This document shows positions 35,357 through 41,984 of a stretch of DNA of 64,000 nt, one piece after another. The DNA comes from Hymenobacter guriensis. GTDB lineage: Bacteria; Bacteroidota; Bacteroidia; Cytophagales; Hymenobacteraceae. Position numbers and translations under genes: made by a program. Each line of letters opens with the position of its first letter. Position 1 is the first letter of the stretch. The stretch lies in assembly GCF_015773195.1 (NCBI RefSeq), contig NZ_JADWYK010000005.1:248001-312000 (forward strand), given 5' to 3'. A model generated the notes under the pieces. The model worked only from the letters and a program-made list of their open reading frames with translations, did no database searches and was not told the DNA's origin.

Positions 35357-37429
35357 ATGAACAAGACGTATTGCCCCAGCCTCACCGAGTATAAGCGCCG
35401 CCTTTCGCGGGAAGTGAAAATCGGCGACCTGCCCATGGGGGGCCTCAACCCGATTCGGGTGCAGAGCATGACCACCGTGGACACCATGGATACGCTGGGC
35501 TCGGTGGAGCAGACCCTGCGCATGGTGGAGGCCGGCTGCGAGTACGTGCGCATCACGGCCCCCAGCGTGAAGGAAGCCCAGAACCTGTTGGAAATCAAGA
35601 AGGAGCTGCGCAAGCGGGGCTGCAACGTGCCGCTTATTGCCGACATTCACTTCACGCCCAACGCCGCCGAGCTGGCCGCCCGCATTGTGGAGAAAGTGCG
35701 CGTGAACCCCGGCAACTACGCCGATAAAAAGAAGTTCGACGTCATCGACTACACCGATGCCTCCTACGCCGCCGAGGTGGAGCGCATCCGGGAGCGGTTC
35801 CGCCCACTGGTGCAGATCTGCAAGCAGTACGGCACGGCCATGCGCATCGGCACCAACCACGGCTCGTTGTCGGACCGGATTCTGAGCCGCTACGGCGACA
35901 CGCCCCTGGGCATGGTAGAGTCGGCGCTGGAGTTTCTGCGGCTCTGTGAGGAGGAAAACTACTACGACGTGGTGCTGAGCATGAAGGCCTCCAACACCCA
36001 GGTAATGGTGCAGGCCTACCGCTTGCTGGTGCAGAAGCTCGACGAAGAAGGCCTGCAACCCTACCCGCTGCACCTGGGCGTGACGGAAGCCGGCGAAGCC
36101 GAAGACGGCCGCATCAAGTCGGCCGTGGGCATCGGCACCCTGCTGGAAGATGGCCTCGGCGACACCGTGCGCGTGAGCCTCACGGAAGCTCCCGAAGCCG
36201 AAGCCCCCGTAGCCCGCGCCCTGATTGACCGGTATACGAACCGCGCCGCCGAGGCCAAGCCTATTCGCCCGTTGGGCGAAGAATTAGTAATTAGTAATGA
36301 AGAATTAATAATGAGCAATGACGCGTCGCCTGACCGTAATTCTTCATCACTAATTACTAATTACTCATTACCGATAGACCCCTTCCAGTACCACCGCCGC
36401 CCTACCCGCGAGGTGCTGAACCTGGGCGGGCAGAATGTGCCCCGGGTGATGGTAGACCTCTCGGCCCTGGATGCGGTGGAGTATGCCGATCTGCGCGCCG
36501 TGGGCCATCTGTACTCCGCGTTTCTGGACAAGTTTCAGATGAATGACCTCGGCGCCGACTACGTGTACTCGGGCCAGCGCCCGGTGCCGTTTATGCTGCC
36601 CAACGGCCTCAAGGAAGTGGTGGACTACAGCGCCTGGCTTGATGCCGGCCAGCGCCCCGACCATTACCCGGTACTGACCCATACGGAATACGCTGCCCCT
36701 GGCGCCCGCCACCCCGAGCTGAACTTTGTGTTCCAGCACCTCGACTCGCTCACGCCTACCTCCCTGACGCAGCTGCGCGACGACGCCACGGCGGTAATTA
36801 TTCTCTACACCGACAATGCCCACGCCATGCCCGAAATCCGCCGGGCGTTTTTCGAGCTGATGAACCATGGGGTGACCAACCCGGTCATCATCAACCGTCA
36901 GTATCCCGAGCTGACGCCCGAGCAAACCCAGCTCTACGCCGCCACCGACGTGGGTGGCCTGCTGCTCGACGGCCTTGGCGACGGGGTGGTGCTAAGCACG
37001 GAACTGCTGCCCGCCCGCCCGAAACAGGAGTGGCTCCAAACGCTGGATCAGCTCAACCAGCTTTCCTTCGGGATTCTGCAGGCGGCGCGCACGCGCATGA
37101 GCAAGACGGAGTACATCAGCTGCCCGAGCTGCGGCCGCACCCTGTTCGATCTGCAGGAAACCACCGCCATGATCCGTAAGCGCACCGACCACCTGAAGGG
37201 CGTCAAAATCGGCATCATGGGCTGCATCGTGAACGGTCCCGGCGAAATGGCCGACGCCGACTACGGCTACGTGGGCGTCGGCAAAGGCAAAATTGCCCTC
37301 TACCGCGGCCAGGAAGTCATCAAGAAAGCCGTACCTGAGGAGCGCGCAGTAGATGAGTTGATTGAGCTTATGCGCGAAGACGGCCGCTGGATTGAGCCAG
37401 TACTGCTGGAGGAGCCGGTGGCGGGGTAG
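35357..37429 (+). CDS. ispG: 4-hydroxy-3-methylbut-2-enyl-diphosphate synthase, long form (IspG)
   Basis: IspG makes HMBPP from MEcPP in the MEP isoprenoid pathway, using a 4Fe-4S cluster. At 690 residues it is the long form of Bacteroidetes, Chlamydiae and plants. The N-terminal TIM barrel has GGLNPIRVQSMTTVDTMD, a large inserted domain follows, and the C-terminal cluster domain has ISCPSCGRTLFDLQ and KIGIMGCIVNGPGEM with the ligand cysteines. The start MNKTYCPSLTEYKRRLS is at ATG 35357. An AT-rich inverted-repeat element (36284-36360) is read through in frame and adds about 28 low-complexity residues in the linker between the barrel and the inserted domain. Confidence 0.95.
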   Translation: MNKTYCPSLTEYKRRLSREVKIGDLPMGGLNPIRVQSMTTVDTMDTLGSVEQTLRMVEAGCEYVRITAPSVKEAQNLLEIKKELRKRGCNVPLIADIHFTPNAAELAARIVEKVRVNPGNYADKKKFDVIDYTDASYAAEVERIRERFRPLVQICKQYGTAMRIGTNHGSLSDRILSRYGDTPLGMVESALEFLRLCEEENYYDVVLSMKASNTQVMVQAYRLLVQKLDEEGLQPYPLHLGVTEAGEAEDGRIKSAVGIGTLLEDGLGDTVRVSLTEAPEAEAPVARALIDRYTNRAAEAKPIRPLGEELVISNEELIMSNDASPDRNSSSLITNYSLPIDPFQYHRRPTREVLNLGGQNVPRVMVDLSALDAVEYADLRAVGHLYSAFLDKFQMNDLGADYVYSGQRPVPFMLPNGLKEVVDYSAWLDAGQRPDHYPVLTHTEYAAPGARHPELNFVFQHLDSLTPTSLTQLRDDATAVIILYTDNAHAMPEIRRAFFELMNHGVTNPVIINRQYPELTPEQTQLYAATDVGGLLLDGLGDGVVLSTELLPARPKQEWLQTLDQLNQLSFGILQAARTRMSKTEYISCPSCGRTLFDLQETTAMIRKRTDHLKGVKIGIMGCIVNGPGEMADADYGYVGVGKGKIALYRGQEVIKKAVPEERAVDELIELMREDGRWIEPVLLEEPVAG
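36284..36360. repeat. 24-bp inverted-repeat element inside the ispG coding sequence
   Basis: Arms 36284-36307 (TTAGTAATTAGTAATGAAGA and four more bases) and 36337-36360 are complementary with one mismatch. The AT-rich element is sharply different from the surrounding GC-rich gene and encodes residues such as ELVISNEELIMSND and SLITNYSL. It belongs to the same sort of short repeats seen intergenically at 1794 and near 48605. Confidence 0.85.
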
Positions 37430-37516
37430 TGCAAGCCACAGTAGCCTAAACGCTAGGAGTATACGTCTGCTGGTAAGGCATTCAGTAGCAGAAGCAGCCC
37501 TGTTTAAGCTTTTATA

Positions 37517-38389
37517 ATGTCTAACGCTTCTCGGTTTTCCTTGCCGGCGGTGCCATCCGTGCTGTTTGCCATTATCAGTGTGCAGGCCGGGGCTGCCTTG
37601 GCGAAGGGCTTGTTTCCGCTGCTGGGGGCGGCCGGTACCACGAGCCTCCGCATCGGTTTATCAGCCTTGGTGTTGCTGGCAGTGGTACGGCCGCGGCTGG
37701 GGCAGCTACGGGCTGCGCAATGGCGGGCCGTGGTGCCCTACGGCCTGGCTTTGGGGCTCATGAATTGTCTCTTCTACTGCTCACTGGCGCGCATACCGCT
37801 CGGCTTGGCCGTAACGTTGGAGTTTATTGGCCCGCTGGCTCTAGCCTTAAGCGGCTCCCGGCGCTGGCTGGATGCCGTTTGGGTGGCCTTGGCGGGCCTG
37901 GGCATTGCCCTTATCACGCCGTGGAGTGGCCAGGGTATCAACCTCACAGGCATGGCCTACGCCCTGGCGGCGGGCGCGTGCTGGGCCATCTACATCGTAC
38001 TGGGGCAGCGCACCGCCGCCGTGCTACCCGGTTCAGTGGCTGTTGCCGTGGGTATGCTCTTCGCCGTGGTGCCAGTGCTGCCATTTGCGGTGGCTGGCGG
38101 GAGCTTACTGCACCTGACGCCGCGACTCTTGCTACAGGGCGCTGGGTTGGCGCTATTTTCCAGTATCCTGCCGTTCACCCTGGAAATGCAGGCGCTTAAG
38201 TCTCTGCCGACGCGCACATTCAGTATTCTGATGAGCCTGGAGCCGGTAGCGGCTGCCGTTTCGGGGTGGCTGCTGCTGGGCGAGCAGCTGTCGGGGTGGC
38301 AGTGGCTGGCGGTGGGCTTCATCGTGCTGGCCAGCGTTGGGGCTACCCTTACTAGTCAGCGCCCCGTGCCGGCGCTGCATGGTGAGTAG
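37517..38389 (+). CDS. rhtA: EamA-family exporter, RhtA-like
   Basis: A 290-residue membrane protein with ten predicted helices in two EamA repeats. It is closest to RhtA, a threonine and homoserine exporter: LFYCSLARIPLGLAVTLEFI and LPFTLEMQALKSLPTRTF are typical of that branch. The substrate is inferred from family. It lies after ispG but with about 90 bases between, so a shared transcript is possible. Confidence 0.82.
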   Translation: MSNASRFSLPAVPSVLFAIISVQAGAALAKGLFPLLGAAGTTSLRIGLSALVLLAVVRPRLGQLRAAQWRAVVPYGLALGLMNCLFYCSLARIPLGLAVTLEFIGPLALALSGSRRWLDAVWVALAGLGIALITPWSGQGINLTGMAYALAAGACWAIYIVLGQRTAAVLPGSVAVAVGMLFAVVPVLPFAVAGGSLLHLTPRLLLQGAGLALFSSILPFTLEMQALKSLPTRTFSILMSLEPVAAAVSGWLLLGEQLSGWQWLAVGFIVLASVGATLTSQRPVPALHGE

Positions 38390-38466
38390 GGCCCGGTACT
38401 TTACTGGTCGGCGCTACTTGTTAAATTGTTGAAAAATATCTGCGCCCCTCGTCCGTCTGCCCACCC

Positions 38467-39162
38467 ATGAAACTACATGTAATCTTGACCGGGGCCACCG
38501 GCATGGTGGGAGAGGGTGTGCTGCTGGAATGCCTGAACAGCCCCGAAGTAGAGCAGGTGCTCAGCATCAGCCGGCGGCCGAGCGGCCGAACCCACCCCAA
38601 GCTACGTGAAATCATCCACGCGGATTTCCATAATCTGACACCCATCCAGGACCAGCTCGCGGGCTACAACGCCTGTTTTTTCTGTCTGGGCGTGTCGTCG
38701 GTGGGCATGCAGGAACCCGAATACCGCCGCCTCACCCAGGATCTTACCCTGCACGTTGCCCAAACGCTGCTGCCCCGCAACCCCGACCTCACGTTCTGCT
38801 ACGTATCGGGCGCGGGTACCGACGATACGCTGCGCAGCCGCCAGATGTGGGCCCGCGTGAAGGGCGAAACCGAAAACGCGCTGCTAGGGCTGGGTTTCCG
38901 GCAGGCCTACATGTTCCGCCCCGGCTTTCTGAAAGCCACGCCGGGCCAGCAGCACGTGCTGTCGTATTACAAGTATTTCAGCTGGCTGTATCCGGCGCTG
39001 CGGCGATTTATGCCGAAGTATGTATCCACGTTGGCGGAGTTGGGGCAAGCTATGCTACACGTGGCGCAGCGTGGCTACGCAAAGCCAGTGTTGGAAGTGC
39101 CGGATATCGTGACGGCGGCCACAAGGTATGGCAATCCTATTATCCTTCTCACGGCTGAATAA
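38467..39162 (+). CDS. NAD(P)-binding epimerase/dehydratase-like protein
   Basis: A 231-residue Rossmann protein with the dinucleotide loop LTGATGMVGEGVLLECL at the N-terminus. It lacks the YxxxK catalytic motif of classical short-chain dehydrogenases, having FCYVSGAGTDD instead, as in HTATIP2-like proteins. Function unknown. Its stop codon directly abuts the repeat at 39163. Confidence 0.8.
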   Translation: MKLHVILTGATGMVGEGVLLECLNSPEVEQVLSISRRPSGRTHPKLREIIHADFHNLTPIQDQLAGYNACFFCLGVSSVGMQEPEYRRLTQDLTLHVAQTLLPRNPDLTFCYVSGAGTDDTLRSRQMWARVKGETENALLGLGFRQAYMFRPGFLKATPGQQHVLSYYKYFSWLYPALRRFMPKYVSTLAELGQAMLHVAQRGYAKPVLEVPDIVTAATRYGNPIILLTAE

Positions 39163-39253
39163 CCTCCGCGCCTTCTGCGGAAACTTCTGCGTCTTCTGCG
39201 GGCTAATAAGTTTGTTTTACCGTGAGAAGGTCCTTCGCAGAGCGCAGGATGAC
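39163..39253. repeat. Two-module repeat element, copy 1
   Basis: The first module (CTCCGCGCCTTCTGCGG and TTCTGCGTCTTCTGCGGG) is followed after about 25 bases by the second (AAGGTCCTTCGC and GCAGGATGAC). Both modules recur in the same order at 47060-47162 on the other strand. Confidence 0.75.
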
Positions 39254-39262
39254 AAGGAAATA

Positions 39263-39724
39263 CTACTTGCACCCATCCTTGCGGCGCGTGTCGATGATGT
39301 AGGCAATGCGCCAGCCTTCGGCCAGCTTCACCAGCTGAAAGGAGTTGTAGCCGCAGTGGCTGAACTTGTCGCTCACGTAGAACTGATAGGGCGTCCAGAC
39401 GCTGGCCAGCTGCGCGTCAATAAGCACCCGCTCGAAGCTGATACGCTCATCATACACGCCCTGGTGCGGCGTACCCACGGCCTTCAGGAAAGCCGCCACG
39501 TTTTCCGTCTGCACCTGCGTTTTGCCGCCGCGGTTGCTGATGGTTTGCAGAATAACCGTGGGCGCCAGCGTGCTGCGAATGAGCGTGCTGTCGGTTTTGC
39601 GCATGCCCTCAAAAAAGCGGTTAATGGTTTGCTTAACCGCTTCCGTATCCGAAGCCGGGCTTTGACCATGAGCGGCAGCAGCGGTAAGCAGCAGGCCCGC
39701 GAGAAGAGCGTAGAAAGGGCGCAT
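39263..39724 (-). CDS. Secreted NTF2-like protein
   Basis: A 153-residue protein with a signal peptide (FYALLAGLLLTAAAAHG) and an NTF2-like alpha+beta cone domain (VKQTINRFFEGMRKTDSTLI, then FERVLIDAQLASVWTPYQFY). This family (nuclear transport factor 2/DUF4440-type) has varied binding or enzymatic roles; none can be assigned. Convergent with the epimerase gene. Confidence 0.8.
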   Translation of the reverse strand: MRPFYALLAGLLLTAAAAHGQSPASDTEAVKQTINRFFEGMRKTDSTLIRSTLAPTVILQTISNRGGKTQVQTENVAAFLKAVGTPHQGVYDERISFERVLIDAQLASVWTPYQFYVSDKFSHCGYNSFQLVKLAEGWRIAYIIDTRRKDGCK

Positions 39725-39860
39725 ACAGAGAGGTGGTTAGCGTTGGGCCGTAACGACGCCGCTGCGGAACGGCAGTTGCAGCGGCCCCCGCAATTTACGA
39801 GCGGGGTAAATCTTTATGCGGCGGGAGGTGTTATCTTAGTAGTCCTAAAACCTCTGTGTC

Positions 39861-40034
39861 ATGCGTAAAGACTTGTTTAATCTGGGTCCCGTTTTTGGGT
39901 ATTTTTTCCGCAAGAACGACCCCACGCGCCATACCAACTTCAACCTGCGCACCATGCACTTCATCAATAAGCTGAGCATGGCCATGTTTCTGGTCGGCTT
40001 TCTGGTGCTGCTGTATCGGTGGTTTCTCCGCTAA
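39861..40034 (+). CDS. DUF6728-like mini membrane protein
   Basis: A 57-residue open frame starting MRKDLFNLGPVFGYFFRKND, then a stretch with FNLRTMHFINKLSMAMF and one C-terminal helix (FLVGFLVLLYRWFLR). I recall this layout as a conserved short family of Cytophagales and related Bacteroidetes (DUF6728). It is easily missed because of size. Function unknown. It lies just before the MmcQ/YjbR gene on the same strand. Confidence 0.7.
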   Translation: MRKDLFNLGPVFGYFFRKNDPTRHTNFNLRTMHFINKLSMAMFLVGFLVLLYRWFLR

Positions 40035-40108
40035 TCAGTTGTTAGTTGCCGGTTGTCAGGCGTATTCTGATGGCCGGCATTCAATTAACAAGCAGTACTG
40101 GCAACAGC

Positions 40109-40477
40109 ATGAACATCGAAGACTTCCGCGACTATTGCCTGCTGAAAGCGGGGGTGAGCGAAGAAACTCCGTTCGGTCCCTCAACCCTGGTGTTTAAAGT
40201 GGGCGGTAAAGTGTTTGCCCTCACCGATATCGACACCTTTGGCAGCATCAACCTGAAGTGCGACCCGGAGCGCGCCGTAGAATTGCGCGAGCAACACGAC
40301 TACGTGCTGCCGGGCTACCACATGAACAAAAAGCACTGGAACACGGTGCTGGTCGGTACCGGCATCCCCGGCCGCCAGCTGCGCGAGCTTATCGACCATT
40401 CTTATGACTTGGTGCGTGCTTCGCTGCCGAAAAAGCTGCGTGAAGAGCTAACCGAGGCCGAGCAAACGGAAGGTTAG
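40109..40477 (+). CDS. MmcQ/YjbR-family protein
   Basis: A 122-residue MmcQ/YjbR protein, a CyaY-like fold that may bind DNA. The signature runs from EDFRDYCLLKAGVSEETPFG through VFKVGGKVFAL to GYHMNKKHWNTV and LIDHSYDLVRASLPKKLR. ATG at 40109 starts exactly at the family N-terminus, so the 21 codons upstream in the open frame are not used. Confidence 0.9.
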   Translation: MNIEDFRDYCLLKAGVSEETPFGPSTLVFKVGGKVFALTDIDTFGSINLKCDPERAVELREQHDYVLPGYHMNKKHWNTVLVGTGIPGRQLRELIDHSYDLVRASLPKKLREELTEAEQTEG

Positions 40478-40541
40478 CAGCTTGAATCGAGTTTGTTTAA
40501 ATGTAGGGCGGGGCAGTAGCTTCGCCACTTTTTTGTGCTTT

Positions 40542-40564
40542 ATTGTAACTGATGTTGTTACAAT
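40542..40564 (+). promoter_or_regulatory. Operator-like inverted repeat upstream of the Rrf2 gene
   Basis: ATTGTAAC and GTTACAAT form a perfect 8-bp dyad with a 7-base spacer, ending four bases before the -7 box of the Rrf2 gene. A near-identical dyad lies before the next gene at 41083. This position suits autorepression. Confidence 0.65.
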
Positions 40565-40567
40565 GCG

Positions 40568-40575
40568 TATCTTTG
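40568..40575 (+). promoter_or_regulatory. TAnnTTTG -7 box of the Rrf2 gene
   Basis: TATCTTTG, 50 bases before the ATG at 40625. The TTG at 40543-40545 inside the operator lies 22 bases upstream, in the accepted range for a -33 element. Confidence 0.55.
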
Positions 40576-40624
40576 TTCTGCCACCGCCTGGAGCTGGCTT
40601 TTTACCTCCACCGGTTGCCCCACT

Positions 40625-41068
40625 ATGCAAATCAGTAGTCGTTTTTCCGTGGCCGTGCATGTGCTTTCCCTGCTGGCTTTGCAGCAGCCTGGCGACGCGC
40701 TGCTGACCTCGGAGCGCATGGCCGGAAGCGTCAATACCAACCCCGTCGTGATTAGGCGGATTCTGGGGCAGCTGAAAAAGGCCGGCCTGGTAGAGGTGCG
40801 GCCGGCTTCGGGCGGCACGTTTCTAACCCGTTCTCCCCGGGCTATTTCCCTGCTGGAAGTGTACCGGGCGGTAGAGGTGGTAGCCGAAGGGCAGCTGTTC
40901 AGCGTCCACGACCAGCCAAACCCGGCCTGTCCCGTGGGGCGTCATATTCAGGCAGCCCTAAATGCTACCCTGCAGCGCGCCCAGGCGGCCCTGGAGCAGC
41001 AGCTGGCTGGCGTGCTGCTGGCCCAGGTCACCACGGATATTCAAGCCAAAGCGGCGGCAAGCAGCTAA
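40625..41068 (+). CDS. Rrf2-family transcriptional regulator
   Basis: A 147-residue Rrf2 protein: N-terminal winged helix (SSRFSVAVHVLSLLALQQPG, then VIRRILGQLKKAGLVEVRPA) and a helical dimerisation tail. A single cysteine region (NPACPVGRHI) stands where Fe-S Rrf2 proteins have three cysteines, so this one is probably not a cluster sensor. It resembles the YwnA/YwgB branch, which responds to reactive electrophiles. A shared dyad suggests it controls itself and the reductase at 41144. Confidence 0.88.
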   Translation: MQISSRFSVAVHVLSLLALQQPGDALLTSERMAGSVNTNPVVIRRILGQLKKAGLVEVRPASGGTFLTRSPRAISLLEVYRAVEVVAEGQLFSVHDQPNPACPVGRHIQAALNATLQRAQAALEQQLAGVLLAQVTTDIQAKAAASS

Positions 41069-41082
41069 TTTTTTTGCTTTCA

Positions 41083-41105
41083 ATTGTAACTGCAATGGTT
41101 GCAAT
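41083..41105 (+). promoter_or_regulatory. Operator-like inverted repeat upstream of the reductase gene
   Basis: ATTGTAAC and GTTGCAAT with a 7-base spacer match the dyad at 40542-40564, with one change in the right half. It lies 39 bases before the ATG at 41144. Confidence 0.6.
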
Positions 41106-41143
41106 ACAGTCTTCTTTTTCTTTTCACCATACCCTTTTCACCT

Positions 41144-41794
41144 ATGAAAATTGCCCTCATCGGAGCCACCGGGTTCGTCGGCTCGAAGCTCCTGACCGAA
41201 GCCCTCAACCGCGGCCACCAGGTAACGGCCCTGGTGCGTGACCCCGCCAAGCTCACCACCCAGCACGCTAACCTGACCATCGTAACTGGCAACGTAAACC
41301 AGGTGGAGGAAACCGCCCGGCAACTGGCCGGCCACGATGTTGTCATCAACTCCTTCAATGCCGGCTGGGCCAACCCCAACCTCTACCACGACTTCCTGCA
41401 GGGTGCCCGCGACATTGAAGCCGCTACCGAGAAGGCTGGAGTGCCGCGCCTGATTGCCATTGGCGGGGCGGGCAGCCTCTACATTGACGGGCAGCAGCTG
41501 GTAGACGGGCCGCAGTTCCCCGCAGAGTACAAGGCCGGTGCCACCGCCGCCCGCGACTACCTGAATGAGCTGAAAAAGAACGATACCCTCGACTGGACCT
41601 TCGTCAGCCCCGCCATTGAAATGCACCCGGGCATCAGCACCGGCCGCACGGGCCACTACCGCCTCGGCCTCGAAAGCCCGGTGTTCAACGAGGAAGGCCG
41701 CAGCATCCTGTCGGGCGAAGACCTGGCCGTGGCCATTCTGGACGAAGTAGAGCAGCCCAAGCACAGCCGCCAGCGCTTCACCGCTGCGTATTAG
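41144..41794 (+). CDS. NAD(P)-dependent oxidoreductase (NmrA/YwnB-like)
   Basis: A 216-residue atypical short-chain dehydrogenase with IALIGATGFVGSKLLTEAL as the dinucleotide loop and LDWTFVSPAIEMHPGISTG near the C-terminus, a pattern of the YwnB-like branch. In other bacteria a pair of Rrf2 regulator and this type of reductase recurs, which supports a stress-response role. The ATG at 41144 fits the fold; the open frame upstream covers the operator. Confidence 0.85.
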   Translation: MKIALIGATGFVGSKLLTEALNRGHQVTALVRDPAKLTTQHANLTIVTGNVNQVEETARQLAGHDVVINSFNAGWANPNLYHDFLQGARDIEAATEKAGVPRLIAIGGAGSLYIDGQQLVDGPQFPAEYKAGATAARDYLNELKKNDTLDWTFVSPAIEMHPGISTGRTGHYRLGLESPVFNEEGRSILSGEDLAVAILDEVEQPKHSRQRFTAAY

Positions 41795-41812
41795 GGAGGG
41801 CACAAGTCTGTC

Positions 41813-41917
41813 AAGAACGTCATGCTGAGCGGAGCCGAAGCATCTCTACCGCTTCGTTGGATTACTACTGCAACGAAGCGGTAGAGATGCTTCGGCTCCG
41901 CTCAGCATGACGTTCTT
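41813..41917. repeat. GTCATGCTGAGC hairpin element, copy 1
   Basis: A perfect 47-bp inverted repeat (arms 41813-41859 and 41871-41917) around the 11-base loop GATTACTACTG. It lies between convergent genes. The loop is the reverse complement of the one in copy 2 with one change, so the copies are related as whole units in opposite orientation. Confidence 0.92.
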
Positions 41918-41930
41918 ATGTAGCCGAACA

Positions 41931-41967
41931 AAAAAGGCCCACCGGAGAAATCCGGCGGGCCTTTTTA
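41931..41967. terminator. Bidirectional terminator between the reductase gene and leuS
   Basis: AAAAAGGCCC and GGGCCTTTTT arms, extended by CCGG pairs past one mismatch, with T-runs on both strands. It can serve leuS (minus) and the upstream plus-strand genes. Confidence 0.85.
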
Positions 41968-41984
41968 CTAAAACCTAGACGCAA

